In this document: piece after piece, positions 16,521 through 26,600 of the stretch
Layout: every line of letters begins with the position of its first letter
Numbering within the stretch: the stretch's first letter is position 1
Assembly (NCBI GenBank): GCA_016793355.1
Contig: JAEUMG010000023.1
Span: 1 to 33,517, forward strand
Reading direction: 5' to 3'
DNA: 33,517 nucleotides
DNA from: Hyphomicrobiales bacterium
GTDB lineage: Bacteria; Pseudomonadota; Alphaproteobacteria; Rhizobiales; Aestuariivirgaceae
Program-made: the position numbers and the translations under genes
The notes under the pieces: generated by a model
What the model was told of the DNA's origin: nothing
What the model saw: only the letters and a program-made list of their open reading frames with translations
Databases searched by the model: none

Positions 16521-17702
16521 CTATTCTGCCGCCTCGAGGCCCGGCGCGCCGGCATGCCGCAGAATCTCGGCGCGCCCTCTCTTGAAGCCGATAACGGCGC
16601 GCCCGCTTTTGAGCTCCAGCGCAAGGTTGCCAAATAGCCCGCGACGCCATCCAGACATCAGGGGGACAGGCGCGGAATCATTGGCTGCTATCGCTTCGAT
16701 GTCGGCGGCTGACGCGATGAGCTTTGGCGCAATTCCTTCTCGTTCGCTGACGATTTTGAGCGCCAGCTTCAGGATTTCGGCTGCAGCCTGCGCAGTCTCC
16801 GTTAATTCGTCTGGACGGCCATCGGGTTGCGCCAATGTTTTGTGGTCCGTTTCCAAGCCTGCTTTGACTGCTGTGAGAATCGCATCCCCGATCCGGGACT
16901 TGGCATAACCCTTTGGTAAAGCACGCAATTCAGCGAGTGCCTCATGGGTCGACGGGAGCTGCGTTGCGATCTCGACCAGAGCGTCGTCCTTGATGACCCG
17001 GCTCCGCGGGACGTTTCGCGACTGCGCCTCTCGTTCACGCCACGCCGCAATGCTCATCAGAACGGCGAGTTGCTTGCGCGAGCGGAGCCTGAGTTTGATG
17101 CGTCGCCACGCATCTTCGGGGTTAAGAATGTATGTGTCAGGCGACGACAGGATCGTCATTTCCTCTTCCAGCCACGGTTCGCGGCCGGAGGAGTCAAGCG
17201 CGAGCTTGAGCTTCTCATACACCGTACGCAGGTGCGTCACATCCGAGAGAGCATAGGCCAACTGTTTATCGGACAGTGGTCGGCGCGCCCAGTCCGTAAA
17301 GCGCGAAGATTTGTCGATCTGCGCCTTGACAAGCTTGCGCACGATCTGTTCGTAGCTGACCTGATCGCCAAACCCGCAAACCATGGCCGCGATCTGCGTA
17401 TCGAAAAGCGGGTAGGGGATGATGCCGCTGCGGTGGAAGACGATCTCGATATCCTGGCGTGCGGCGTGAAAAACCTTAAGAAGGGAGGCATTGGCCATCA
17501 GTGCGAAGAATGGCTCAAGGTCGATGTCGGGCGCCAAGGGATCGACAATGGCCTCATGTTTCGAGCCGGCCAACTGCACGAGGCAGAGTTCCGGCCAATA
17601 GGTCTGTTCGCGCATGAACTCTGTGTCGACGGCGATGAAGCGGTCCTTCGCAAGTTCCGTACAGAGCGCCTTCAGCGCAGGTGTGGTGGTAATGATGTCC
17701 AT
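16521..17702 (-). CDS. rnd: Ribonuclease D
   Basis: 393 residues from the ATG at 17702, chosen because GAGG lies six bases upstream and family members begin near MDIITTTPALKALC; the open frame runs further to 17774. It is a 3'–5' exoribonuclease for tRNA 3'-end trimming. The DEDD motifs are FIAVDTEFMREQTYWPEL, FHAARQDIEIVFH and YALSDVTHLRTVYEKL (Y and D four residues apart, as in DEDDy enzymes). A HRDC RNA/DNA-binding domain follows at about 210–290 (LAVLMSIAAWREREAQSRNV). Convergent and immediately adjacent to ppx. Confidence 0.94.
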   Translation of the reverse strand: MDIITTTPALKALCTELAKDRFIAVDTEFMREQTYWPELCLVQLAGSKHEAIVDPLAPDIDLEPFFALMANASLLKVFHAARQDIEIVFHRSGIIPYPLFDTQIAAMVCGFGDQVSYEQIVRKLVKAQIDKSSRFTDWARRPLSDKQLAYALSDVTHLRTVYEKLKLALDSSGREPWLEEEMTILSSPDTYILNPEDAWRRIKLRLRSRKQLAVLMSIAAWREREAQSRNVPRSRVIKDDALVEIATQLPSTHEALAELRALPKGYAKSRIGDAILTAVKAGLETDHKTLAQPDGRPDELTETAQAAAEILKLALKIVSEREGIAPKLIASAADIEAIAANDSAPVPLMSGWRRGLFGNLALELKSGRAVIGFKRGRAEILRHAGAPGLEAAE

Positions 17703-17774
17703 GGTGATCCTCGGGCACAGTTGCGCGAGTCCGCCTACGTCGTCAATAACTAGCATCGAAATGCTTTGTAACAT

Positions 17775-18284
17775 AAAAATGATAGCAAATACAATAACTT
17801 AACGAATATTGGGCTGCGGCAAAGTCTGTGGCCTTGGCACATTCACCAGGTGAAGGCGCGGCTTCACAGATACCGGGAGGAAGCTAGACCCAACAGGCCC
17901 AGTTGGGAGACAGCCAAAAAGCCGAGCAGTACGTCTGCCTTAAACCGCGGGTGGAGTTCGCCTGCCAGCAATGGGCCGGCAATCACCCCGGTCGAAAACA
18001 GTCGAAAGCGTGCCCTCGACGAAGCTATTCGGCCCCGCCCGGCCGATTTTTCCCACGGGCAGCGAACAGGGGGCAGAGTGACGGGGATAAGCTGCCATGG
18101 ACGAATCCCGGCATACGGCAGCCATGGCGTGGTGTGTGGAGCGGGAGCCAGCGCTGCCAAGGCGGGAGAGCCACTGTGTCAGCGCTCGGGCAGCCTTTTG
18201 GAAATTGCAGGGATGGGCAAACTTGACAATTCTGGTCCCCCATGCGCTTGTCCGGCGCCATTTGAGCCCCAACGAGAGGATAAT
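17775..18284. other. Long rnd–aspS intergenic region
   Basis: No intact gene or recognisable RNA seen. The first 40 bases are AT-rich and hold the likely rnd promoter. A TTGACA at 18223–18228 is a candidate –35 element for aspS, although the –10 position (GCTTGT) is poor. Apart from a possible transporter fragment near the rnd end, the content is unexplained. Confidence 0.5.
17864..17998 (-). pseudogene. Possible MFS transporter remnant
   Basis: In the 580-bp gap between rnd and aspS, one minus-strand frame reads [16 protein letters not shown] then [18 protein letters not shown] before a stop. The pattern recalls motif C in helix 5 and the start of helix 6 of major facilitator transporters. 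No start, no upstream helices in the same frame and no downstream part are present. If real, it is a decayed fragment. It could equally be a chance hydrophobic shadow. Confidence 0.2.
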
Positions 18285-20063
18285 ATGCACGCATATCGAA
18301 GCCACACTTGCGGCGACCTTCGCAAGGAACAGGCCGGCGAAAATGTGCGGTTGTCCGGATGGGTCAACCGTGTCCGTGACCATGGCGGCGTACTATTTAT
18401 CGACCTGCGCGACCACTATGGCGTGACGCAAATCGTTGTTGATCCGGACTCTCCCGCATTCTCGGTTGCCGAGCGGGTCAGGTCAGAATGGGTTATTTGT
18501 GTCGACGGTAAAGTCAGGCTGCGTCCGGCGGGTACCGAGAATAACGATCTTCCGACCGGTCTGATCGAGGTCTTTGCAACCGGTATCGAAGTCTTGTCGG
18601 AAGCGAAGGAACTGCCGCTGCCGGTCTTCGGCGATACCGAGTACCCTGAAGACACCCGGCTTCGCTATCGGTTCCTGGATCTTCGACGCGACCGTATCCA
18701 CCGCAATATTATGAAGCGCGGTGCGATTATCGATTCGCTGCGCAAGAGGATGAAGGAACAGGGCTTCTTCGAATTCCAAACGCCAATCCTGACCGCATCC
18801 TCGCCCGAAGGTGCGCGCGACTTTCTGGTTCCCTCGCGCATCCATCCGGGAAAGTTCTATGCGCTGCCGCAGGCCCCGCAGCAGTTCAAGCAACTCATCA
18901 TGATGTCGGGCTTTGATCGCTATTTCCAGATCGCGCCTTGCTTTCGCGATGAGGACGCACGGGCTGATCGAAGCCCCGGTGAATTCTATCAGCTCGATAT
19001 TGAAATGAGCTTCGTGACTCAGGACGACGTGTTCGCTGCCGTGGAGCCGGTACTGCGCGGAGTTTTTGCCGAATTTGGTGACGGCAAGCCGGTGACCGCG
19101 AAATTCCCGAGAATCGCCTATCGGGAGGCAATTCGCAAATACGGCACCGACAAGCCCGATCTCCGTAATCCTCTGATCATGCAGTCTGTAACCGAACATT
19201 TTGCGGGTTCCGGCTTCAAAGTCTTCGCCAACATGATTGCAGGCGATCCAGAGGTGGAAGTTTGGGCGGTTCCCGCTCCGAAAGGCGGCTCACGCGCATT
19301 CTGTGACCGGATGAATGCCTGGGCACAGCAGCAGGGCCAGCCCGGTCTTGGCTATATATTCTGGCGCGAGGGTGAAGAGGGTGGCGCGGGTCCGATTGCC
19401 AAGAACATCGGACTCGAGCGGACCGAGGCTCTCCGTGCCCAATTGGGCCTGGCGGTTGGAGATGCGGCCTTCTTCGTGGCGGGTCGTCCAGAGAAGTTCC
19501 GCAGGTTTGCTGGCGAGGCACGAACCCGCGTAGGTTCGGAACTGGGCTTGATCGCCGATGACCGCTTCGAATTCTGCTGGATCGTCGACTTCCCCATGTT
19601 CGAATGGAACGAAGAGGAAAAGAGGGTAGACTTCTCGCACAATCCCTTCTCGATGCCGCAGGGGGGCCTGGAGGCCCTGAACGGCAAGGATCCGCTCGAT
19701 ATCCTCGCCTATCAGTACGATATCGTCTGCAATGGCATCGAATTGTCTTCAGGCGCGATTCGCAACCATCGTCCCGACATCATGAGACGGGCATTCGAGA
19801 TCGCCGGCTATTCGGAAGATGTGCTCTTATCGAAGTTTGGCGGTATGTATCGAGCGTTTCAGTACGGCGCCCCACCACATGGCGGGATAGCGCCAGGGGT
19901 CGACCGTATCGTGATGCTATTGTGCGGCGAGCATAATCTTCGTGAGGTGGTCCTGTTTCCGATGAATCAGCAGGCCGAGGACTTGCTCATGGGTGCTCCA
20001 AGCGAAGTGATGCCAAAGCAACTGCGCGAGCTTCATATTCGCCTGGACCTGCCGAAGTCTTGA
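18285..20063 (+). CDS. aspS: Aspartyl-tRNA synthetase, probably non-discriminating
   Basis: 592 residues from the ATG at 18285, which has GAGAGGA a few bases upstream; the frame is open further upstream but lacks family sequence. It charges tRNA-Asp. It has the OB-fold anticodon domain ([20 protein letters not shown]), class II motif 2 ([20 protein letters not shown]), a bacterial GAD insertion domain (about 285–420), and motif 3 ([14 protein letters not shown]). H33 in RDHGG matches the histidine that marks enzymes also charging tRNA-Asn, rather than the leucine of E. coli. The cell would then make Asn-tRNA through GatCAB, as is usual in alphaproteobacteria. The specificity is inferred from this residue. 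Confidence 0.96.
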   Translation: MHAYRSHTCGDLRKEQAGENVRLSGWVNRVRDHGGVLFIDLRDHYGVTQIVVDPDSPAFSVAERVRSEWVICVDGKVRLRPAGTENNDLPTGLIEVFATGIEVLSEAKELPLPVFGDTEYPEDTRLRYRFLDLRRDRIHRNIMKRGAIIDSLRKRMKEQGFFEFQTPILTASSPEGARDFLVPSRIHPGKFYALPQAPQQFKQLIMMSGFDRYFQIAPCFRDEDARADRSPGEFYQLDIEMSFVTQDDVFAAVEPVLRGVFAEFGDGKPVTAKFPRIAYREAIRKYGTDKPDLRNPLIMQSVTEHFAGSGFKVFANMIAGDPEVEVWAVPAPKGGSRAFCDRMNAWAQQQGQPGLGYIFWREGEEGGAGPIAKNIGLERTEALRAQLGLAVGDAAFFVAGRPEKFRRFAGEARTRVGSELGLIADDRFEFCWIVDFPMFEWNEEEKRVDFSHNPFSMPQGGLEALNGKDPLDILAYQYDIVCNGIELSSGAIRNHRPDIMRRAFEIAGYSEDVLLSKFGGMYRAFQYGAPPHGGIAPGVDRIVMLLCGEHNLREVVLFPMNQQAEDLLMGAPSEVMPKQLRELHIRLDLPKS

Positions 20064-20105
20064 AGGTCGGCGGGCGTATGTCGCGCCGGACCCGCGAAAA
20101 TCGCC

Positions 20106-21317
20106 TCACTCGTTGGCGGTTACCGTAACACCCAGCGAGGTGATCGCCGCACCAGGATCCGCTGGGTTCATCGTCATAAGCTGTTGAACCGCGATCGGCT
20201 GCGGCGGCTGTATCGTGAGCGCGATCGATTTTGGGTCCTTCAGGAAGCTCGTCACTGCTCCGACGACACTGTCCGTAAAGGCCTGGTTCTTGAGTTGGGC
20301 CAGAGTGATCTGGAGCATCGCACCCGCACTGGCGACGAAACCCGCCTCATCCATATTCTGTTGTTTGGCGAGAATCGGAAGCAAGCGCTTTGTCAAGGAC
20401 CCGTCATCGAAGCGGAGCTGCAGCTTGCTGACGGTTACACCTAGAAGCTGCGGCATGAGCTTGTTAAAATCCGGCTCCTTGTTGGCACCGGGACTGGCGA
20501 ATTCTGCGTAAGCGGCGATTGGTACATTGGCTGCTGCGAATGCGGCCCTCAGCGTGCCGGCATCACGTCCCTCAAAATACAAGTCGGCATCGAAGCCCAT
20601 GGTATCGCCGGTGATGGTCAGGTTGCCAGTACCCCCCATGTTGAAGGAAAGATTATTGTAGCCGAGCTTTTTCAATTCGCCGGTCGGATCGAGCATGGCG
20701 ATAGCTTGGGCTGGAATCGCAATGCTTGAAATCTTGACATCAAACTTTCCTGCACCCGTCGCCGGATCGCCGGACCAGGTCGATTCATATCCAGCTACCG
20801 TGAAGGTTTGGCCGGCAGCATCGATCGTGATTGGCCCCGAATTCATACGGCGGGCAACGTTCATCGACGCACGCATGATTTCATTCGGTGTCGGAGTCGG
20901 GCCGAGCGTCGTCACATACCAGCCCTCGGCTGAACTTTCCGGCATCCTGACGGTAAATGCCGTGCCATCAGGACCGGAGAAGATGACGATCAGGTCGTCG
21001 TACTTCGTGGAAGCGACCTCAAACAAGCCACCACCCTGATCAGCGATTCCCATAAGCTGGATCTTGCCGATATCGACGCTCAGCGTGCCGGGCTGGGCCG
21101 GATCCTGGGAGGATATCGTTGCCGCCACGCCCTCGATGGTGACATTGCCGGCGCTATCGGTCTCCAGATTTCGATAAGTCGGTTTGGCTTGGAATTGCTG
21201 CTCCCAGGTGCGGAATATGGACTGTACCACCGGCGGCTCGTCCGCAGCTTCGGCGAATGGCGCTAAGCTCAGAACTGTTAGGAATGTAAAGGCCGCGACC
21301 GTCGGTCTGAAACGCAT
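20106..21317 (-). CDS. Exported protein of unknown function
   Basis: 403 residues from the ATG at 21317, which has an AGAGG seven bases upstream; the frame is open to 21362 but this start gives a clean signal peptide (RFRPTVAAFTFLTVLSLAPF, cut after AEA). The mature part is rich in Gly, Thr, Ala and alternating hydrophobic residues (TIEGVAATISSQDPAQPGTL, ISSIAIPAQAIAMLD, LSFNMGGTGNLTITGDTMGF). That suggests a beta-rich periplasmic or outer-membrane-facing protein, with a helical C-terminal third. Not recognised; it is loosely reminiscent of AsmA/DUF945-like periplasmic proteins but I would not assign it. It is convergent with aspS and divergent from the L,D-transpeptidase, with 204 bases between. 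Confidence 0.85.
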   Translation of the reverse strand: MRFRPTVAAFTFLTVLSLAPFAEAADEPPVVQSIFRTWEQQFQAKPTYRNLETDSAGNVTIEGVAATISSQDPAQPGTLSVDIGKIQLMGIADQGGGLFEVASTKYDDLIVIFSGPDGTAFTVRMPESSAEGWYVTTLGPTPTPNEIMRASMNVARRMNSGPITIDAAGQTFTVAGYESTWSGDPATGAGKFDVKISSIAIPAQAIAMLDPTGELKKLGYNNLSFNMGGTGNLTITGDTMGFDADLYFEGRDAGTLRAAFAAANVPIAAYAEFASPGANKEPDFNKLMPQLLGVTVSKLQLRFDDGSLTKRLLPILAKQQNMDEAGFVASAGAMLQITLAQLKNQAFTDSVVGAVTSFLKDPKSIALTIQPPQPIAVQQLMTMNPADPGAAITSLGVTVTANE

Positions 21318-21521
21318 GAGCTCACCTCTTTGGTTTGTGCGGATTTGCGCGATGGCGGACATCGCGTCAAGGGATAATCAAGGAAATACCAGCCTTTAGC
21401 TTGAGCCGTCCATCACCGCTGCTGACGCAGATGTGTCGTCCCAAACCGTTGCGAAGCCCAAAATCGGCCGCTATTGTCCGCCGCGAGAGATTTTGGGGCG
21501 TTTTCGGGGAATTTGGAGATC

Positions 21522-22334
21522 ATGCAGAAGAGCGCGACCTTTGCATTGGTGGGCTTGATCACAATTGGCACCTTCCTTGGAGTCGAATTTATGACGGCTG
21601 CGCTCGCGCAGGCCAATTACTCTTCGGCTTACAGTGAATCATTGCCGAAGCAGCCAAAGAAGCCTGTAAAGAAGCGGGGCATCAATCAGGCTTTGCAGGC
21701 AAACCAGACCGTTGAGGCCAGAAAAAAGCAATACCAGCTTCAGCAGCAGCGCATTGCGCAGACGAACGCGCGCGCCCGATATGGCCAGAGCGGATGTTAC
21801 AGTTTCTTTGACTGTTTGCGCCAGAAGAAGCCCCCCCAGCAGCGTCGCGCAACGACCGCCTCGCTGTCGGGGCTTGACCGTCAAACCCGCAGCACAGTGG
21901 CCTGGAAAGAGGCGAAATACGCACCCGGGACCATAATTGTAAAGACACCCGAGCGGGCGCTCTACTACGTCCTGCCGGACGGCAAGGCGCTGCGTTATGA
22001 TGTTGGCGTGGGCAAGGAAGGCTTTCAGTGGAGCGGCAATTCCAAGATCGTCATGAAGAAGGAATGGCCGTCCTGGCGCCCGCCCCAGCAGATGATCGAG
22101 CGTGAGGCGGCCAAGGGACATATTATTCCGGAATTCATGGAGGGCGGCCCGGACAATCCACTCGGCGCTCGTGCCATGTATATCGGTGGCACCTTGTTTC
22201 GCATTCACGGCACCAACAACGCCGCATCCATAGGCGGGGCCGTATCGTCGGGTTGTATACGTATGATGAATGCAGACGTGATCGACCTCTATGATCGCGT
22301 CAAGGTCGGCTCACGCGTTTACGTCTACCAGTAG
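21522..22334 (+). CDS. L,D-transpeptidase (YkuD domain)
   Basis: 270 residues from the ATG at 21522, which has GGAGA a few bases upstream. A signal peptide or membrane anchor covers residues 4–30. A basic, glutamine-rich linker (40–115) contains a cysteine pair (C92, C98). The YkuD catalytic domain is at about 135–270. The active-site motif is H229 (RIHGTNN) and C245 with R247 (SSGCIRM). The enzyme forms 3–3 cross-links in peptidoglycan or attaches proteins to it in the periplasm, with the cysteine acting as nucleophile. The ceramidase-like gene starts 56 bases downstream in the same direction. Confidence 0.93.
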   Translation: MQKSATFALVGLITIGTFLGVEFMTAALAQANYSSAYSESLPKQPKKPVKKRGINQALQANQTVEARKKQYQLQQQRIAQTNARARYGQSGCYSFFDCLRQKKPPQQRRATTASLSGLDRQTRSTVAWKEAKYAPGTIIVKTPERALYYVLPDGKALRYDVGVGKEGFQWSGNSKIVMKKEWPSWRPPQQMIEREAAKGHIIPEFMEGGPDNPLGARAMYIGGTLFRIHGTNNAASIGGAVSSGCIRMMNADVIDLYDRVKVGSRVYVYQ

Positions 22335-22390
22335 GCGCGTTGTGACACTGTGTCGGCGCGGTTTCCGGCTCGGTCGATAGGGGCTGCGCC

Positions 22391-23053
22391 GTGGATTGGA
22401 CGGGGCCGATTGATGCCTATTGCGAACGCCTGGCACCGGGGCTTCTGGCCGAACCTCTCAACGCGCTGAGCAATCTTGCCTTCTTCGTGGCGGCGGCCTA
22501 CGGCCTCGCAATTGCGCGGCGCGAGCGCAGCGACCGGGCGGTCTGGTTGCTCGCCTGCCTGGTCGGTGTGATTGGACTTGGCAGCCTGCTGTTTCATACC
22601 TTCGCCAATCGCTGGTCGATGTTGGCCGACGTCGTGCCGATCACCATATTTATTTATGCGTATTTCGCTTTTGGGCTACGCCGCTTCCTTGGTCTTACCT
22701 GGCCGCTGACAGTTCTATTACTGGGAGCGCTCCTCGCAGCGAATGTTGCTCTCGCGGTCTGGACGCCGCCTGGTCTCTTGAATGGCTCGATCAGCTACTT
22801 GCCGGCGCTTCTTGCGGCTATTGCGATGGCTCTGGCGCTGAGATCCAGGGATCACCCGGCGCACGTACATCTGACGGCCGCCGCAATAACCTTTGCCTTT
22901 TCCCTTGCATTCCGGACAGCCGACCGGGTCGTCTGTCACGCCGTTCCCACCGGGACACACTTTGTCTGGCATCTGCTGAACGCGCTCGTCCTCGGGCTCT
23001 ATCTTGAGGCAGCCGCGCGCTTTGGTGGGTACCATGCCCCAAAAACGAACTGA
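22391..23053 (+). CDS. Alkaline-ceramidase-like membrane hydrolase (CREST superfamily)
   Basis: 220 residues from a GTG start, with about seven membrane helices. Spacing of key residues matches human ACER3 as known: S65 and H69 in GSLLFHTF, D80 eleven residues later, and H190/H194 in THFVWHLLNA. These are the zinc site and catalytic residues. The amino end has DAYCE then EPLNALSN, resembling the conserved acidic/Asn region that binds calcium in eukaryotic members. Members hydrolyse the amide bond of ceramides or related lipids in the membrane. Substrate here is unknown; it depends on whether the organism makes sphingolipids. The stop overlaps the base of a hairpin terminator. The L,D-transpeptidase upstream points to envelope remodelling, but the link is positional. 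Confidence 0.85.
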   Translation: MDWTGPIDAYCERLAPGLLAEPLNALSNLAFFVAAAYGLAIARRERSDRAVWLLACLVGVIGLGSLLFHTFANRWSMLADVVPITIFIYAYFAFGLRRFLGLTWPLTVLLLGALLAANVALAVWTPPGLLNGSISYLPALLAAIAMALALRSRDHPAHVHLTAAAITFAFSLAFRTADRVVCHAVPTGTHFVWHLLNALVLGLYLEAAARFGGYHAPKTN

Positions 23054-23083
23054 CCCCGGCGGACAAGCCAGCCGGGGTTCAGT
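23049..23083 (-). terminator. Rho-independent terminator
   Basis: ACTGA-CCCCGGC (23049–23060) pairs with GCCGGGG-T-TCAGT (23071–23083), a 12-bp stem with one bulged T and a 10-base loop. Read on the minus strand it is followed by TCGTTTTT, giving a good terminator for the micro-protein gene. On the plus strand there is no T-run, so it is only a weak one for the ceramidase-like gene. Confidence 0.75.
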
Positions 23084-23107
23084 CCTGAAGCCATAAGTCG
23101 GAGAAGG

Positions 23108-23185
23108 TTACTTCTTCTTCGCCTTCTTGGCGGTCTTCTTAGCCGCCTTCTTCGTCGACTTCTTAGCAGCTTTCTTAGCAGCCAT
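23108..23185 (-). CDS. 25-aa lysine/alanine-rich micro-protein
   Basis: Starts MAAKKAAKKSTKKAAKKTAK and ends in three more lysines, then TAA; about 14 of 25 residues are lysine and all others are Ala, Ser, Thr or Met. It resembles the C-terminal tails of bacterial histone H1-like and AlgP-type DNA-binding proteins. AGGAGA lies about six bases before the ATG, the best ribosome binding site in this part of the window, and a strong terminator follows the stop. This makes translation likely despite the size. Lysine codons are a mix of AAG and AAA, not a simple trinucleotide repeat. It probably binds nucleic acid or another polyanion such as polyphosphate; that is inference from charge. Confidence 0.7.
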   Translation of the reverse strand: MAAKKAAKKSTKKAAKKTAKKAKKK

Positions 23186-23630
23186 ATTCTGTCTCCTGGT
23201 TAGTTGAGAGCCCCACAACGCAGGTAAGCCTCACTTTGCCGGCTGGCGCCTTCATAAAACGTAACTTGCCTAGCCGTCATCGAAACGACTTGTGTACCCG
23301 TTTGTGTGATTCGGCAATATGCCGTCAACATCTAGTATGTTGCCTCATGCCTGCTAACGAACCGTAAACGGGTTTATGCGCAGACATTTTGTCAGGGCAC
23401 TGATAAATATGGCAAAATTTGCGATAAGACCTTTGAATTCACGGCTAATCGCAGATAATCAGTCTACAGATTACCGCTCGTTTCGGTACTGTTTCGAGCA
23501 TCGGCCCGCGTCTGAACGACCGTTGCGCGCCTGACACAGACCCAGGAAATCTAGAGAGAAAAGTCGACGTCCCCGCCGGCTCTTCTCATTGGGGAGCATA
23601 GGAATCGCTCTGCTCGAAGACTGCGGCACC
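23186..23630. other. Intergenic region upstream of the micro-protein
   Basis: About 445 bases, less GC-rich than the genes, separate the micro-protein start from the nrdJ stop. It should hold the micro-protein promoter. It includes a CTAG-centred dyad and inverted ACCCGTTT (near 23296) and AAACGGGT copies. No terminator with a T-run is evident after nrdJ. A 41-codon plus-strand frame at 23409 lacks support. Confidence 0.5.
23324..23341. promoter_or_regulatory. CTAG-centred dyad upstream of the micro-protein gene
   Basis: GTC followed by AACAT-CTAGT-ATGTT, perfect 5-bp arms. The same 18-base pattern, GTCAACAYCTAGTRTGTT, is found upstream of nrdJ at 27534–27551. It lies about 140 bases upstream of the micro-protein start on the minus strand. 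Likely a binding site for a dimeric regulator. Confidence 0.45.
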
Positions 23631-26600
23631 CTATGAGCACCCGCTCGTCGAACCACAGGTGTCGCACTTGAGACAGGTTCCATTTCTTACCATGGTGAAG
23701 TTACCGCATTCGGAGCAGCTTTCGCCTTCATAGCCCTTCATCCTGGCCTCAGCGCGCCGATCAAGCGTCTGCGCATGCGCCTCATGATGCTCATGGGCAT
23801 GAACCTCGCTGATCGCAAGCGCCAAAGTGCCATAGCTCTCCGCAGCCCGCATCTGCAGCGCATGGGCCGGCGATGCCGGCGCCGCAGTCCCGGGCATGAC
23901 GACGACATTCGTCAGCTTCTGGCTGCGGACGAAGCCTGTCGACATCAGGCGTGATGCGGGAACCGGGGCGGGTGCCTTCGGTGCCTCTCCATCACCGATG
24001 CCCTTCCCCATGACATCGAAGCCGATATCCGACGGTTCGACATGGGCAAGGTCGTTGCGGCCGAGGTAGGAAACGGCAAGTTCCCTGAACACGTAGTCGA
24101 GGATTGATGTCGCGTTCTTGATCGAGTCGTTGCCCTGCACCATGCCGGCCGGCTCGAAGCGGGTGAAGGTGAAGGCCTCCACGAACTCTTCCAGAGGCAC
24201 GCCATATTGCAGGCCGACCGACACCGCGATGGCGAAATTGTTCATCATCGCGCGCAGCGCTGCACCCTCTTTGTGCATGTCGATAAAGATTTCGCCGAGC
24301 CGGCCGTCCTCATACTCGCCGGTATGGAGATAGACCTTGTGGCCGCCTACGATCGCCTTCTGGATATAGCCTTTGCGGCGCTCGGGCAGCCTTTCGCGCT
24401 CGCGGTCGCGCACCACGACCTCGACAATCTTCTCAACGATCTTCTCGACCCGCTGGACCTGAGGCCGCGCCAGGAGGCCATCCACGGCATCGGTGTCGTC
24501 GGCTTCATCCTCGGACAAAAGCTGTGCCGAAAGCGGCTGGGAGAGCTTCGATCCATCGCGATAGAGTGCGTTCGCTTTCAGGCCGAGCTTCCAGGAGAGC
24601 ATATAGGCCGCCGTGCAATCCTCGACTGACGCATCGTTAGGCATATTGATCGTCTTTGAGATTGCGCCAGAGATGAAAGGCTGGCTGGCGGCCATCATGC
24701 GGATATGGCTCTCGACTGAAAGAAAGCGCTTGCCAAGCCTTCCGCACGGATTGGCGCAGTCAAAGACAGGCAGATGCTCGGGGCGCAGTCCCGGCGCGCC
24801 TTCCAGCGTCATTGCCCCGCAGACATGGATATTGGCGCGTTCGACATCGGCCTTGGAAAAACCCATGGCCGACAGCATGTCGAAACCGACATCCGCCAAT
24901 TCGGCGTCGCTGAATTTCAGGACGTTGCGGCAGAAGTCTTCACCAAGCGTCCATTTGTTGAATACGAACTTGATATCGAAAGCCGAGGCAAGCGACTGTT
25001 CAATCTTTTCAATTTCAGTGTCGCCGAAGCCCTTGGCCCGCAACTGCGCTTGATTGACGGCAGGGGCGTCGGCCAGCGTGCCGTGCCCGACTGCATAGGC
25101 AATGATCACTTCGATTTGCGACGGCTCGTAACCGAGTGTTCGCAGCGCCTCAGGCACCGCCTGATTGATGATCTTGAAATAGCCACCGCCAGCCAGCTTC
25201 TTGAACTTTACCAGCGCGAAATCGGGCTCGATCCCGGTTGTATCGCAGTCCATCACCAGCCCGATCGTGCCGGTTGGTGCGATGACGGTGGCTTGCGCAT
25301 TGCGATAGCCGTGCTTCTCGCCAAGCGATAGGGCCTTGTCCCAAGCCTGCCGGGCGTGGACGATCAGCGTCGTATCCGGGCAACTGGCGTCGTCCAGCGG
25401 AACTGGGGCGGTGCGTAAGTCTTCATAGCCAACTGCGGCGCCATAGGCTGCGCGCCGGTGGTTGCGTATGACTCGCAGCATGTGTTCACGGTTTTTCGCA
25501 AAGCCAGGGAAGGGGCCGAGCGCCTCGGCCATCTCGGCCGAGGTCGCATAGCTGATACCGGTCATGATCGCCGAAATGGCTCCGCAAATCGCACGGCCCT
25601 CATGGCTGTCGTAGGGGATTCCAGCCGTCATCAGCAGGCCGCCGATATTCGCAAAGCCTAGGCCGAGCGTACGGAACTCGTAGGAGAGTTTTGCGATCTC
25701 TTTCGACGGGAATTGGGCCATCAGGACCGAAATCTCTAGCACTATCGTCCACAGCCGGACCGCGTGCTCGAAGGATTCGACATCGAATCGCCCGGTCGCC
25801 GTATCGCGGAATTGCAGGAGGTTTAGCGACGCGAGATTGCACGCCGTATCGTCAAGGAACATGTACTCCGAGCACGGATTGGACGCTCGGATCTCCCCCG
25901 AAGCAGGGCAGGTGTGCCAGTCATTGATCGTGGTGTGGAACTGGATGCCGGGGTCGGCAGACGCCCAGGCTGCGTAGCCGATTTTGTCCCACAATGCTCG
26001 CGCCTTGACCGTCTTTACGGCTTTCTTCGAGAGCCTCGCCGTCAGGGTCCAGTCGCCATTGAGTTCGACGGATTTGAGAAAATCGTCACTCACGCGTACG
26101 GAATTGTTGGAATTCTGGCCTGAAACGGTGCGATAGGCCTCACCATCCCAATCGGTGTCATAGGTATCGAAGGCAATCTGGGTATAGCCCTGGCGAGCAA
26201 ACTGCATGACACGCTTGATGTAATTGTCCGGGACCAGATTGCGGCGCGCATCCTTCACGGCGCGCTTGAGCGCGGGATTCTTTTCGATCTCGAAGCAGTC
26301 GCCGTTCGGCCCTTCACAATTGACGCAAGCCTTCATTATTGCGGTCAGGTGCCGGCGAACAACCTTGGAGCCGGTTACGAGCGCGGCGACCTTCTGCTCC
26401 TCCTTCACTTTCCACTCAATATAGTCTTCAACATCGGGGTGATCGATATCGACGACCACCATCTTCGCCGCACGCCGTGTGGTGCCCCCGGACTTGATAG
26501 CGCCTGCCGCGCGGTCTCCGATCTTGAGGAAGCTCATCAAGCCAGACGATTTGCCGCCGCCCGAAAGTTTCTCGTTCTCGCCGCGCAGGCGCGAAAAGTT

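Noticed and set aside
20064..20105. Terminator between aspS and the convergent exported-protein gene
   Set aside because: Only an imperfect stem (GTCGGCG with CGCCGGAC, one bulge) and no T-run on either side.
23409..23534. 41-codon plus-strand frame between the micro-protein and nrdJ
   Set aside because: No usable RBS and no recognised sequence.
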